The position numbers were made by a program, and so were the translations under genes. A stretch of DNA of 64,000 bases from CAVWDU01 sp963753815 (lineage in GTDB: Bacteria > Pseudomonadota > Gammaproteobacteria > Pseudomonadales > Halieaceae): contig CAVWDU010000007.1 of the NCBI GenBank assembly GCA_963753815.1, positions 310,001 to 374,000 of the forward strand, read 5' to 3'. Positions 1 through 9,294 of the stretch are shown here, in pieces. The notes below the pieces were generated by a model. That model saw only the letters and a list, made by a program, of their open reading frames with translations. It was not told where the DNA came from and did no database searches. Every line of letters begins with the position of its first letter. Within the stretch, counting starts at the first letter, position 1.

Positions 1-2
1 AC

Positions 3-1997
3 GCCCGGGCCGCGCTGGACGACACCGAGCGCGACGACAGTGCCCTGCGGCGCTGCGAGGCGGACATCCTGCGGCTCGAAGAGGTGCTGCCGGACCTCCG
101 AGCCAGGGCGACCGGCCAGCGGCGCGAATGGGAGGCTCTCCGGGCGCGACTGCACGGCGTCGAGGTCAGGCGGGCGGAACTCAATGCCAACCTGGAGCTG
201 GCCAGGATCGCAGCGGAAGAGCGCGAGCGCAGGGCGCGTCTGGGCCGCGACCTGGCCGACAACGAAAGCACCCGGCGCGACGCGCAACAGCACTTGCCCG
301 CACTGCGGGAATCGGTCGATCACTGCCGGCAGCAGCTTGCCGGGCTGACCGGTCGCGAGCAGGCACTGCAGGACGAGCAAACGCGGCTGCGGTCAGCGCT
401 GGCCGCTGCACAACAGGACGAACAACTGCTGCAACTTCGCCAGGCGCTGGCACTGACCCGGGAACGCCTGCGCCGCGGCCGGGAATACGCCGACCACGTC
501 GAGGCCCAGCGTCGACTGCTGGCGGCGAACCCGGTCGACGCCGCCGCACTGGAGGAGGCGCGCGACACCGAGCGCCGATTGCAACTCGCCATCGGTAAAC
601 GCGACATGGCCAGCGCCGTTGTCGCCGTCTCCGCCGAAGCGGCGTTGCAGGTCAACCGCGCCGGTGACCGCGTCGACCTGGCGGCCGGCGAAACGAACAC
701 CTGGAAACTGACCACGGAACTGCGCATCAGCATCCCGGGTGCCGCCACCGTCGAGGTTACGCCACCGCACTCTACGGCCGAGCTGGAGCGCGAGGTGAGG
801 TCGCGGGAAGAAGAGCTGCAAACGCTGCTGGTAAAGCTGGAGGTCGACGATCTCGCCTCCGCCATAGCGGCCAATACCCGGCGACGGGAAGCCGGACTGG
901 AACTCGCGCGCTGGCAGGAGAAACTCAAGGCAATAGAGCAGGACGACACGCTGGATGACCTGGCGGCGGCGGAAGTCCATCAGCAACAGGCTTTCGAGCG
1001 GGGTATGGCCGCGCGCGCCGCAACGATGCCGCTGCCGGAGGATGCCGATGAAGCCGGCCGCCAGCGCAGGCAGCAGGAGAATGAACTCAACGAAAAGTTG
1101 AAGGAGTTGACGGCCCTGCAGGCGGAGCAGACCGGGACCCGCACGCGCCTGCAGGACGCTGAAGCCAACTACCAGATGGCTGCCCGCGAACTCAAGGGAC
1201 TGGAGGAAACCGGGCGATGGCTGTCGGAACAACTGGCGCAGTCGGCACCGAACGGGGCCGAAACAGGCCCGCAGGCCGCTGAGCAGGAGCAACGCGTAGC
1301 GGCCTTGCAGGCCGAACTGGCGCGGGCAGAGGCCGGATTGGATGAAGACAGCCTCGAGGCTGCCCAGGTGCTTACGAGCAATGCCGACGACGCCCTGAAA
1401 CGGGCGGAGTCAGATCTCCAGCAACAGCGCCAGCTGCGCGCCGTGCTGGTTGACAGGCTGGAACGCGCCCGGGCCGATGGTGCGTTCGAGCGGTTGCAGG
1501 CCGCACAACAGGATCTCGAGGAACTCGAGCGTGAACTGGCGCTGCAGCAGGAGCGCGCGGCCGCAGCCCGCTGCCTGTGGCTCACGCTGAACCGCCACCG
1601 GGACGCGACCCGCAGGGCCTACGCACGCCCCCTGCGGGAGGGCATAGAACGACTGGGCCGCATCGTGTTCGGCAGCGACTTCCAGGTCGAGCTCGGTGAG
1701 GACTGGCGCCTGGTCTCCTGCACCCGCGGGGGCAACACGATTCCGTTTGATGACCTGAGTGTGGGCATGCGCGAGCAACTGGGCATCCTGGTCAGACTGG
1801 CCGCCTCGGTCCTGGTCGGCAGCGATGGCGGCGCACCCCTGATCATCGACGACGCGCTCGGGTTTTCAGACCCACAGCGCCTGGAAACCATGGGCGCGGC
1901 CATCGCGGCGGCTGCCCGGGAGACCCAGATTATCGTACTGACCTGCTTTCCCGGCCGCTTTACCCACATCGGCAACGCCCGGCGCGTGCAGCTCTAG
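3..1997 (+). CDS. SbcC/YhaN-like coiled-coil AAA ATPase, C-terminal part (5' end outside window)
   Basis: The frame is open to the left edge, so about 660 C-terminal residues are present. Most of it is Ala/Glu/Arg/Gln/Leu-rich heptad sequence, a long coiled coil as in SMC/Rad50/SbcC-type proteins. The last 120 residues form the second ATPase half: an ABC-signature-like LSVGMREQLG, a Walker B PLIIDDAL, and a D-loop-like segment (LGFSDPQRLE). The position of the usual switch His reads VLTCFPGRF, as in YhaN-type ATPases rather than classical SbcC. Such proteins pair with an SbcD/YhaO-type nuclease, which would be encoded upstream and cannot be seen. It converges on the HdeD gene 17 bp downstream. 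The ATPase class is secure; the exact subfamily is inferred. Confidence 0.8.
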   Translation, partial: ARAALDDTERDDSALRRCEADILRLEEVLPDLRARATGQRREWEALRARLHGVEVRRAELNANLELARIAAEERERRARLGRDLADNESTRRDAQQHLPALRESVDHCRQQLAGLTGREQALQDEQTRLRSALAAAQQDEQLLQLRQALALTRERLRRGREYADHVEAQRRLLAANPVDAAALEEARDTERRLQLAIGKRDMASAVVAVSAEAALQVNRAGDRVDLAAGETNTWKLTTELRISIPGAATVEVTPPHSTAELEREVRSREEELQTLLVKLEVDDLASAIAANTRRREAGLELARWQEKLKAIEQDDTLDDLAAAEVHQQQAFERGMAARAATMPLPEDADEAGRQRRQQENELNEKLKELTALQAEQTGTRTRLQDAEANYQMAARELKGLEETGRWLSEQLAQSAPNGAETGPQAAEQEQRVAALQAELARAEAGLDEDSLEAAQVLTSNADDALKRAESDLQQQRQLRAVLVDRLERARADGAFERLQAAQQDLEELERELALQQERAAAARCLWLTLNRHRDATRRAYARPLREGIERLGRIVFGSDFQVELGEDWRLVSCTRGGNTIPFDDLSVGMREQLGILVRLAASVLVGSDGGAPLIIDDALGFSDPQRLETMGAAIAAAARETQIIVLTCFPGRFTHIGNARRVQL

Positions 1998-2014
1998 CCC
2001 GCTTCGCTCCCCGG

Positions 2015-2638
2015 TCAGACCTGCCCGGCAGCGCGTTCGGCGAGCTTCTCGCCGACGTTTTCGGTGAAGCTGCGGGCCTTGAAGGCAAAGAATATCTTCA
2101 TGATGCCGAAGATCACCGCCCACGACGCAATCATGTACACCACCGAGACGGCGCCTGGAGCCGGCTGCACGACGATCAGCACACCCCAGATGATCGACAG
2201 CGCGCCGGTGAGGTAGAGTATCCATTCGCGGTCTATTTTCTCCCTGACCTTGCGGCCGAGCATGACCACGAATACGCCGACCATGATGGCCATGAACGCA
2301 ACAAGGTACACAAACGCCGCCATGCTCACCGGCGGATTCACCAGCGCGTAGGCGCCGACCAGCGTACCGAGCACCCCGATCAGGAGTATCACCCACCAGC
2401 CGTCCCGGCTGCGGTTCTGAACCGCACCGACGATGTTCACCACCCCGTCCACGAGCACCGAGGCGGCGAAGTAAACCGACAGTACCAGCAACGCCACCGC
2501 CGGATTGACGAATGCCAGTATCCCGAAAACCAGCGACGCAATGCCGCCGATCAGGAACACCCACCACGCCCGCTTGCAGAGCGCGCGAGCGTCGCCCATT
2601 TTCTCGATCATTGGATTACTGATTTCCTGGTCTGCCAT
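2015..2638 (-). CDS. HdeD family (DUF308) inner-membrane protein
   Basis: This 207-residue protein has a short polar N-terminus and about six hydrophobic segments in three pairs (residues about 23-70, 80-130, 140-185). That matches DUF308/HdeD, linked to acid resistance in E. coli. Repeated G-x-L-x-x-x-NP motifs (ILAFVNPAVAL, AYALVNPPVSM, LIVVQPAPGA) mark the internal repeat typical of the family. The C-terminus is charged and probably cytoplasmic. Substrate and mechanism are not known for the family. It is transcribed away from the BON-domain gene behind it on the same strand (157-bp gap), so co-regulation as envelope stress genes is possible but not shown. Confidence 0.85.
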   Translation of the reverse strand: MADQEISNPMIEKMGDARALCKRAWWVFLIGGIASLVFGILAFVNPAVALLVLSVYFAASVLVDGVVNIVGAVQNRSRDGWWVILLIGVLGTLVGAYALVNPPVSMAAFVYLVAFMAIMVGVFVVMLGRKVREKIDREWILYLTGALSIIWGVLIVVQPAPGAVSVVYMIASWAVIFGIMKIFFAFKARSFTENVGEKLAERAAGQV

Positions 2639-2795
2639 GATGTCCCCCGGGGACTGAATAGTTGAGTTGAATCATACGCCGTGGACAAACGCGCTGACGC
2701 GTGTGCAGAACCCTGTGAGGTTGGCCGAAACCGGCGAAAACTCGACGCATGCCGCGACGGTCGGATGACCGCCGCGGAGTTGGTCAAAGCCGTGG

Positions 2796-3326
2796 TCAGT
2801 CCAGCACGTAGATGCCGTTGACCACCTTTTTGGTGTTCTTGTCTGCCGCGGCGAGTTCGCCGGCCTGTGTCTTGTCAGCCAGCTCATCGACGAACCCGGT
2901 GAGCAGTACGTGGCCTGCATAGGTGTCGATGTTGATTTTCATACCGTCACCCAGGCTCACTTCGCCGATGGCCGTCTTGATGCGCGTTGTGGTTATCCCG
3001 TCGTCGACCGACTGGCCCATACTGCGATCACCCGGCTTGACGTGCAGCTGGTTATCTACCTTGACCACGCCTTCCACCTCGGCGACCCGCTTGGCAGCGG
3101 CCTCTGCCTTGGCGGCGTCATCGACCCAGCCGCCCAGTTGCACAACGCCCTTGCGGGTCTCGAGATTAATGCCCATGCCGCCGAAGAAATCGTCGCTCAC
3201 GATCTTGGCCTTGGCTTCGGCCTGAATCGCGCTGTCGTCAATCATTTCGCCCGTGGTCTTGTCAGCGAGGCCGGGGACTGCGGCCGTCATCAGGACTGCG
3301 GCGAACAGGTTGCGGTAAAGTTTCAT
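2796..3326 (-). CDS. Secreted double BON-domain protein (OsmY-like)
   Basis: A 176-residue protein with a signal peptide at about residues 1-21 (hydrophobic core AAVLMTAAVPGLA). Two BON domains follow, at about 30-95 and 105-176. Each has the alternating V-x-L-x-G-x-V pattern (GVVQLGGWVDD and HVLLTGFVDE). BON domains bind phospholipid, and OsmY-type proteins protect the periplasm under osmotic or misfolding stress. Length and architecture fit the OsmY/hyperosmotic-protein group, although one-to-one orthology is not claimed. An ATG start with the signal peptide directly after it supports the chosen start. It is a monocistronic-looking gene with about 80 bp on the upstream side before the next gene's stop. 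Confidence 0.85.
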   Translation of the reverse strand: MKLYRNLFAAVLMTAAVPGLADKTTGEMIDDSAIQAEAKAKIVSDDFFGGMGINLETRKGVVQLGGWVDDAAKAEAAAKRVAEVEGVVKVDNQLHVKPGDRSMGQSVDDGITTTRIKTAIGEVSLGDGMKINIDTYAGHVLLTGFVDELADKTQAGELAAADKNTKKVVNGIYVLD

Positions 3327-3405
3327 GGGGTACTCTCCGTCGTTGCGGTAAAAAATCGAGTGCAGAGTGTAGTTAAGATCGCACGGTTTGCCTACCCCAT
3401 TTGTG

Positions 3406-4479
3406 TCAGGGCCGCGCGGGGCCCGGCGCGGGCCCGAAACGGCGCCCGGCCGCCATCAGGAAAGAAAACCGCGTCACGCCCGGCGGCCGGTATTCGATCA
3501 TGCCGTCGCTGTGTTCCACCGGCTCGACGCGCCCGGCCAGGATTGCGCGCAGCCCGTCGCGAAGTTGCAGCAGAACGCCCGGTTCTACCCAGGGCGTGTT
3601 GTGTGATGGCAAAACGGCCTTCAGTCCGGGCACCATGCCAGCGAGCCTGGCCACTGACCCGGCGTAGGCGGACAGGTCCGTTTCCGGCGCGTAGAGCCAT
3701 ATCGGACCCTCGTAGAAGCTGTCGCCCGTCCACAACAACCCATGCTGAGCATCCAGCAACGCGATCGAGTCCGGCGTATGCCCCGGAATGTGAATGACGT
3801 CGAGTCGCCGCCCACCGAGGTCGATAACGGCCCCGTCTTCGATAAAGCGGGATACCCGGAAGGGCCGACCCCGGTGCGTCGCTGCGGTCACTCCCGTTGG
3901 CAGCGGACGGCACAAGGCCGCTGGCGACACCTCGATAGCGATCTCCCGGTTGTCATGCCCCGACTGTCTGTCGCGGGTGAACGCCGTGTCCATGCCGTAG
4001 ATTTCGTCGTAGGCATGGTTACCGCCCACGTGGTCGTAGTGGGTGTGGGAGTTGAGTACGGCCACGGGCAATGTGGTGAGTTTCGCAACCACGGCCGCGA
4101 TATCGGCGATGCCGTTGCCGGTGTCGAAAAGCAGGGCTCCCGTCTCGCCCTCAATCAGGTAGGAGATCACCTCCTGCCATTGATAGGGCTCATAGATTGC
4201 CATGACGCCCGGCGCGACCCGATACACCTCGAACCAGTCACTGTCGAGCGCGATACGATCGAGAGACGCATAGGCGGGTCGTGGCAGCGCCTCGCAGAAC
4301 GCCGCCAGTGACGCCGTCGGCGGCCCATCGTCAGCCGCCACCGCATCGCCGAGGACAAGCGACAACGCCCAGACACCGGCGACAGCGAGCCGCGATACGC
4401 CGGCAGCTACCAGCGACACCGCCCCGGCCAGCCGCGGCCCGCACCCGGCTACCGCAACGGCCCCGGCCGAAACGTTCAC
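3406..4479 (-). CDS. Metallo-beta-lactamase-fold hydrolase, exported
   Basis: An MBL-fold enzyme of about 357 residues. The metal motif is HTHYDHVGG (H-x-H-x-D-H), followed by a distal HIPGHTPDS and a GDSFY segment that supply further zinc ligands; a final SHNTP carries the last His. The frame opens further upstream to 4548, but a GTG at 4479 overlaps the previous stop as GTGA. This gives a hydrophobic signal-like N-terminus ending near GDAVAADDG, so I use 4479. The overlap means translation is coupled to the zinc-ribbon DUF2007 gene. The fold is certain; the substrate is unknown (lactone, thioester or phosphodiester hydrolases all share it). Confidence 0.82.
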   Translation of the reverse strand: MNVSAGAVAVAGCGPRLAGAVSLVAAGVSRLAVAGVWALSLVLGDAVAADDGPPTASLAAFCEALPRPAYASLDRIALDSDWFEVYRVAPGVMAIYEPYQWQEVISYLIEGETGALLFDTGNGIADIAAVVAKLTTLPVAVLNSHTHYDHVGGNHAYDEIYGMDTAFTRDRQSGHDNREIAIEVSPAALCRPLPTGVTAATHRGRPFRVSRFIEDGAVIDLGGRRLDVIHIPGHTPDSIALLDAQHGLLWTGDSFYEGPIWLYAPETDLSAYAGSVARLAGMVPGLKAVLPSHNTPWVEPGVLLQLRDGLRAILAGRVEPVEHSDGMIEYRPPGVTRFSFLMAAGRRFGPAPGPARP

Positions 4480-4781
4480 GGCGGTGTTCCGCCGCAGTGC
4501 CAGCAGAGCTCGAAGGCTGCACCATTGGTCTCGCCGCAGGCGTCGCACTCCCAGCCCTGCTCCCCGCGACCGATCACGGACGCGTCCAGTACGGCGACCG
4601 CTCGCGCATAGTCCTCATCGGCGAGCACGCACAGCTCGGGCCAGGTGTCGAAGGCCGACAGTTCGCCGAGTCCGCCCTGGGCAAACTCGTTGCGCACCAC
4701 GACATCGATGCCCGCCGCCTCCAGAACACCCCGCGCGTTGCCCACAATGAGTGGATTTTCATGGGTGAAAACCAGCTTCAC
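4476..4781 (-). CDS. DUF2007 domain protein with C-terminal zinc ribbon
   Basis: A 101-residue protein. Residues 1-65 resemble the DUF2007 putative signal-transducing domain (FTHENPLIVGNARGVLEAAG, then WPELCVLADEDYARAVAVL). Residues 75-98 hold two C-x2-C pairs (CDACGE and CWHCGG), a rubredoxin/RanBP2-like zinc ribbon. The family is small and its biochemical role is unproven. It overlaps the metallo-beta-lactamase gene by 4 bp (GTGA), suggesting coupled expression. Confidence 0.78.
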   Translation of the reverse strand: MKLVFTHENPLIVGNARGVLEAAGIDVVVRNEFAQGGLGELSAFDTWPELCVLADEDYARAVAVLDASVIGRGEQGWECDACGETNGAAFELCWHCGGTPP

Positions 4782-4869
4782 CGCCCCGCTCCGCCCACAG
4801 CGAAGCGCGCCGGCAACACCACTCCTGCGCGGCCCGCGCGGAGCGCGGCCGGTGACGCTGCCATCTCTC

Positions 4870-5724
4870 TCACTGGCATACCCGGGCTATGCCGTCGGCG
4901 TCCAGCGTGACCAGGCGTTGCCTGTAGAGGCTGCCGAGGGCCTGCTTGAAGACTTTCTTGCTCACACCAAAAGCATCGTAAATTGCCTCCGGGGAACTGC
5001 TGTCGTTGAATGACAGATGACCACCCGCGGCATCCAGCCGCCGGAGTATATCAGCGGCCGCTTCCTCCACCCTGTGCCGGCCGCCACCGGGGCGCCTCAG
5101 CGTCAGGTCCACCCGTCCGTCCGCTCGCACCCGCTGCACGTAGCCGTCGATGCGCTGGCCGGGGCGCAGCCGGCCGGGCCGCTCCGTGTGATACAGCACG
5201 CCCCAGCAACGGTGCTCCACAATCATCTTGTATCCCAGCTCGGTGCGCCGGGCCACCAGCAACCCCACCGGCGCTCCCGGCTTGAGGTCGCCGGCTTCAT
5301 CACTCACCCAGCGATCGATTCGGGTCGACCCGGCGATGCGCCCGCGTTCATCCAGGTAGACCCTGACCAACGCATGTTGACCGGCGCGCAGGCGCGTCAG
5401 CTGTTCAGCGAAAGGCACCAGCAGTTGTTTAGGCGGACCCCAGTCGACAAAGGCGCCGACGTCGGTGACTGCCGCGACAGGGAGCCACGCCACCTCACCG
5501 ACGCAGGCCAGCGGCGCAACCAGGGTGGGGACCGGCCGGCCCTGCGCATCCTGGTAGATGAACACCCGTGCGACTCGACCCGGATCGGCGCCCGCTTCCC
5601 CCGGGGTCCACGGCAACGAAAGTTCGCCATCCACCCCGGCATCGAGCAACAGGCCACCAGCCGTGCGCCCGACGACCGCCAGCTCATTGAACTGGCCGGG
5701 TTTCAGATCCGTTCGACTTGCCAC
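4870..5724 (-). CDS. CvfB/YitL-like S1-domain RNA-binding protein
   Basis: A protein of about 284 residues with serial S1-like OB folds and a C-terminal winged-helix, as in the CvfB/YitL family. Visible markers are TDVGAFVDWGPPKQLLVPF (S1 domain), RIDGYVQRVRADGRVDLTLR (second S1 copy) and a winged-helix ending with SPEAIYDAFGVSKKVFKQAL. That last pattern is diagnostic for CvfB. The open frame extends to 5808, but a GTG at 5724 with an AGGAGG box about 8 bp upstream starts just before the family N-terminus (TDLKPGQFNEL), so it is preferred. CvfB regulates virulence in Staphylococcus through RNA binding; its role in gammaproteobacteria is not established. Confidence 0.85.
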   Translation of the reverse strand: MASRTDLKPGQFNELAVVGRTAGGLLLDAGVDGELSLPWTPGEAGADPGRVARVFIYQDAQGRPVPTLVAPLACVGEVAWLPVAAVTDVGAFVDWGPPKQLLVPFAEQLTRLRAGQHALVRVYLDERGRIAGSTRIDRWVSDEAGDLKPGAPVGLLVARRTELGYKMIVEHRCWGVLYHTERPGRLRPGQRIDGYVQRVRADGRVDLTLRRPGGGRHRVEEAAADILRRLDAAGGHLSFNDSSSPEAIYDAFGVSKKVFKQALGSLYRQRLVTLDADGIARVCQ

Positions 5725-5859
5725 CGGCCAGCCTCCTGTGACTACTTCACTGCCGGGAAAACCTGCCCGGACCCCTGCATGATACGCCATCCCGGGCGCA
5801 CCGCACACGGCGGGACCGGCGGCGGCTGCCCTGGATAGAGAAATCGCCGAACCGGTGAA

Positions 5860-6891
5860 CTATGACGTCGCGGCGACCAGGGCCTGGATCGAATCCCGCA
5901 CAAACTGCAGCTTGCGGGCCACGTTCGCGTTGATGATGAAAGGATAGGGGTCGCCGACACCCAGACTGCGACTGACCTCGTTGATGCCGATGACCAGTTC
6001 TCTCCAGACCTCGAGTTGCTCGGCCAGCCCCGCCGTCATCAACGAGCTGTCGATCAACCCCCTCGCGGCAGCCGTCTCCAGACTGTCCTGCAGGTGCAGG
6101 AGATGGGCAAAGCACTCCGCCCAGTCCTCCAGCGGATGGCTGCTGGCATAGGCACTGATGAACCTCCGCTGCCAGTCAAAGACCGGGCCGCGGTCGTAAT
6201 ACAGGTTGAGCGCCTGGTTGTAATCCACCGCGGGGTCGCCGAAGAGCTCGTTGAACAGACCCCAGTCGGTCACCAGTTGCAGGTAAAAATAGTGTCCGGC
6301 TTCGTGGCGGAAATGCCCCAGCAGGGTTCGATAGCGCTCGCCGGACAACTCGCGCTGGCGAACCCGCTGCACCTCGTCCGCCTCCATCAGATTGATGGTG
6401 ATCAACCCGTCCTTGTGCCCGGTGCTGACGAAATGCTCGAGCACGTCCGGATGACTGCGCTTGTCTTCCAGGAAATCAAAGCGCATCGGTCCCTGCGCGT
6501 TGCCATTGCCGGGGCCTGCGCGCAGGCCGAGCGTGCTGAGCCCCGCAACCAACCGGCGCTTGGCGCGCTCGAGCCGCTGCCAGCGGACGAGATTCTCCGG
6601 CCGATGAACCACGGGGATGGTGCGATTGAGCTGACAGGTGCCGCACAGGGTCGCTGCGCCCGAGGGGTCACCGGGCAGTGGCACAAAGCCATTGCAGACG
6701 CCGTACTGCAGCCGATTGGCGCACAGCCTGTAGCCGCGGCCCTCGTCGTCCCTCAACGTGCCGTCGCCATTGTCACGCAGGCTGAGCATTGCGGGCGCCA
6801 GGGGGTCAAAGGCGAGCACCCGGCCGCAATTCAGGCACTCGGTGTTGTCGCAAAAAACGGCTTCACCGCAGCTACAGAACAGCAGGCGCAA
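5860..6891 (-). CDS. Zinc-ribbon putative metallopeptidase (PF15887-like)
   Basis: About 343 residues. The N-terminus carries a zinc ribbon (CSCG, CDNTECLNCG), then further cysteines (CANRLQYGVCN, LCGTCQLNRT) typical of the putative zinc-binding metallopeptidase family. The catalytic site is HEAGH (H-E-x-x-H) at about residue 198 within GHFRHEAGHYFY. A downstream Glu-containing helix (EDWAECFAHLLH) could give the third ligand. The frame is open up to 7050, but a TTG at 6891 with GGGAG 7 bp upstream begins exactly at the zinc ribbon. The residues upstream of it look like spurious translation. The family is uncharacterised; peptidase activity is inferred from the motif. Confidence 0.8.
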   Translation of the reverse strand: MRLLFCSCGEAVFCDNTECLNCGRVLAFDPLAPAMLSLRDNGDGTLRDDEGRGYRLCANRLQYGVCNGFVPLPGDPSGAATLCGTCQLNRTIPVVHRPENLVRWQRLERAKRRLVAGLSTLGLRAGPGNGNAQGPMRFDFLEDKRSHPDVLEHFVSTGHKDGLITINLMEADEVQRVRQRELSGERYRTLLGHFRHEAGHYFYLQLVTDWGLFNELFGDPAVDYNQALNLYYDRGPVFDWQRRFISAYASSHPLEDWAECFAHLLHLQDSLETAAARGLIDSSLMTAGLAEQLEVWRELVIGINEVSRSLGVGDPYPFIINANVARKLQFVRDSIQALVAATS

Positions 6892-7152
6892 GCTTAATCT
6901 CCCGGGTTTCCGCGCAGGGGCTGCGCCCGCCCCCAATGACGTTTCGGTGACGGTAAACGCCTGGGCGCGCGCAGTCGTGACTCGCTGGACGTTACCACGA
7001 AAGCCACCGGGCCGACAAACCGTGCGAGCGCGGCTTACACAATGCGCCACCTGCGGTTGCAGTCGGGCTTGGCACGCCTATACCGGGTATCGAGACTCCT
7101 CGACGGTGTGTAGAATTCCCGCCCCTACTGACACAGCGGAGCAAACGGCAAC

Positions 7153-7908
7153 ATGAGCAGATCCATTCTGATCACCGGCGCGACCCGGGGACTCGGCCGC
7201 CACCTGGCCACAGAATTTGCGGGCAGGGGCTACCGGGTGGCCCTGGTGGGGCGGGATAGCGCCGTACTCGAGACGCTGGCCGGAGAGCTGCGCGAAATGA
7301 CTGCCGGCGCGCGTTCCGGGGATGCGACCATCACGACGGCGGAACTCGACGTCCGTGACGCCGAACGCACACCGGCAGTACTCGCGCACTGCGCGGAGGC
7401 ACTGGATGGTCTCGACATCGTGGTCGCCAACGCCGGCGTCGCACTGGCCAGCCCCGCAGGCAAAGGTCAGTTCGAGCAGGCGCGCACCGTGATCGAGGTC
7501 AACGTCCTCGGGGCCATGGCCACGGCGGACGCCGCGATCGGCCTCTTTCGCGAACAGGGTCACGGCCACCTGGTCGGGGTCAGTTCCGTCGCCGGGGTGC
7601 GCGGTATGCGCAACCAGGGTGCCTACTGTGCCAGCAAGGCGGCCCTCAGTCGCTACCTCGAGGCGGTGAGAATAGAGGCTGCACCCCACAATATCGCCGT
7701 GACAGACCTGGCGCCCGGTTTCATCGACACCGATCTGAACCGGGGCATGCCCAGCCGCCCGTTTGTGATCAGCGCCGGGAAAGGCACACGCATCATGGCC
7801 GACCTGATCGAACGCCAGGTCAGGTTCCGCTACGTGCCGGGTTGGCCCTGGGCGCTTCTCGCACCCCTGCTCGCACGCCTTCCCGACGCCATGATCAGCA
7901 GGATGTGA
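7153..7908 (+). CDS. Short-chain dehydrogenase/reductase
   Basis: A 251-residue classical SDR. It has the NAD(P) motif TGATRGLG at residues 8-15, NAG at about residue 94 (VVANAGVA), a catalytic Ser in VGVSSVAG, and Y-x3-K in YCASKAA. The C-terminal PGFIDT loop is also present. The Arg-rich GRDSAV stretch after beta-2 suggests NADP preference, but this is inference. It is transcribed alone, divergent from the metallopeptidase gene. The substrate cannot be told from sequence. Confidence 0.88.
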   Translation: MSRSILITGATRGLGRHLATEFAGRGYRVALVGRDSAVLETLAGELREMTAGARSGDATITTAELDVRDAERTPAVLAHCAEALDGLDIVVANAGVALASPAGKGQFEQARTVIEVNVLGAMATADAAIGLFREQGHGHLVGVSSVAGVRGMRNQGAYCASKAALSRYLEAVRIEAAPHNIAVTDLAPGFIDTDLNRGMPSRPFVISAGKGTRIMADLIERQVRFRYVPGWPWALLAPLLARLPDAMISRM

Positions 7909-7959
7909 CACCAGAGACCGAGGAGGCGCAGGTCGTCCGGGCCACTCCCCCGGTGTTTG

Positions 7960-7986
7960 GGCAAGCGCCCGGGGCTCACGCTTGCC
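7960..7986. terminator. 8-bp-stem hairpin downstream of the SDR gene
   Basis: A perfect inverted repeat, GGCAAGCG / CGCTTGCC, with an 11-nt loop lies 52 bp after the SDR stop. The rest of the 297-bp gap up to the efflux adaptor holds nothing else I can identify. There is no T-tract, so intrinsic termination is not assured; it may instead protect the 3' end. Confidence 0.35.
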
Positions 7987-8205
7987 GGGGTATCGACTGC
8001 AATGGATGACGCAGTGGTCATCGAGGTTACAATAGCGCCGGGTGACCATCCGAACCGGTGTACGCGCCGTAGAGTATAGCGGCAATTTGCAAGGGTCAGG
8101 CACCGCTGCCGCAGCGCGGGCAACCCGGCGCAGGCAACGCAGGTGCGACGCACCGGCGCGCGACCGGCGATGATCCGTCCGCGGGAGACACATGATGAGA
8201 ATGCT

Positions 8206-9294
8206 ATGAGCAACGCCTGGTTGAGGGGACTGATCGCCCTGGTCATTATCGCCGCGGCCCTCGCGATTGCTGCGCTGATGATCAAGAGCAGGCCCAATCT
8301 GCCGATGCGCGAAAGCGAGGCCGTGCTGCCCGCGGTAACCGCCCTTGAGGTCAGGCCCGGCCCGGTCGAGATCACCATCACCTCTCGCGGCACGATTGAA
8401 CCCAAACGCGACATCCGGTTCTCCAGCGAGGTGGCAGGGCGCGTCATCGACGTCTCACCGTCATTCGTCGAGGGGGGCCGGGTTGAGCAGGGCGAAACCC
8501 TGCTGCGGGTTGACCCGATCGATTACGAAGTGGCGAGATCGGATGCGCAGGCCGCCCTGGCGAGCGCGCGCTTCGCACTCGCCGAGGCAAAAGTCGTGGT
8601 CATGAAAGCGGCCATCGACGAAGCCGAAGCGCGGGTGCAGGCAGCCGAGGACCGCCTGCGGCAGGCCGAGGACAATCTCAGAAAAACCCGACTCGTCGCA
8701 CCGTTTGACGCCGTGGTGGCGGAAAAAGCGGCGGACCTGGGCCAGTTCCTGCAACCCGGCGCTGTGATCGCGAGACTGCTGGGCACGGCGACGGTCGAGG
8801 TCCGCCTGCCAGTACTCTCGGCCGACGTTCCCTTGCTCCGGTTCGGGCAGGCGCCGGATGGCAGCTGGCCCATGGCTCGCCTCAGCTCACGGCTGGGCAA
8901 TGAGCGGCGGTCCTGGGACGCGCGACTGGTGCGCCTGGAGCAGCGGGTCGACGAGGAGACGCGGGTGTTCTACCTGGTGGCAGAGATCGACGCGCCCTAC
9001 GATGCCGCGCGGCATGGCATGCCGTTGACCCTGGGGTTGTTTGTGGAAGCGGAAATCCCGGGCCGCCCGATCGAGCACGCCGTGCGGCTGCCCCGCGCGG
9101 CCCTCCACCCTGGCCCGTCGGTCTACCTGGTGCATGAAGGCCGGTTGAACCAGCGTCCGGTAGCGGTGCGACGCATGGAAGACGACTCCGTGGTCATCGA
9201 TGGCGGGCTGAATGCGGGAGAGCAGGTGCTTGCCAGTCGACTGGCTTTCACCATCGACGGCATGGCGGTAGCGGTGGAGCCCCGCGATGGATAA
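8206..9294 (+). CDS. RND efflux periplasmic adaptor (HlyD/AcrA type)
   Basis: A 362-residue membrane fusion protein. One transmembrane anchor at about residues 5-24 is followed by a beta-barrel/lipoyl segment (SSEVAGRVIDVSPSFVEGG, LLRVDPIDYEVA). An alpha-helical hairpin (about 115-165, AEARVQAAEDRLRQAEDNL) precedes the lipoyl return RLVAPFDAVVAEK. It links the inner-membrane pump to an outer-membrane channel not encoded here. The longer frame begins at 8143, but the ATG at 8206 puts the membrane anchor at the N-terminus. The stop overlaps the start of the pump gene by 8 bp, so the two form one operon. Confidence 0.9.
   Translation: MSNAWLRGLIALVIIAAALAIAALMIKSRPNLPMRESEAVLPAVTALEVRPGPVEITITSRGTIEPKRDIRFSSEVAGRVIDVSPSFVEGGRVEQGETLLRVDPIDYEVARSDAQAALASARFALAEAKVVVMKAAIDEAEARVQAAEDRLRQAEDNLRKTRLVAPFDAVVAEKAADLGQFLQPGAVIARLLGTATVEVRLPVLSADVPLLRFGQAPDGSWPMARLSSRLGNERRSWDARLVRLEQRVDEETRVFYLVAEIDAPYDAARHGMPLTLGLFVEAEIPGRPIEHAVRLPRAALHPGPSVYLVHEGRLNQRPVAVRRMEDDSVVIDGGLNAGEQVLASRLAFTIDGMAVAVEPRDG

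Noticed and set aside
2910..3797. 295-codon forward frame opposite the BON and MBL genes
   Set aside because: It crosses two recognisable reverse-strand genes and the gap between them; no signal or domain.
4480..4548. Longer N-terminus for the metallo-beta-lactamase gene
   Set aside because: It would overlap the zinc-ribbon gene by 73 bp; the GTGA overlap at 4476-4479 is the typical coupled arrangement.
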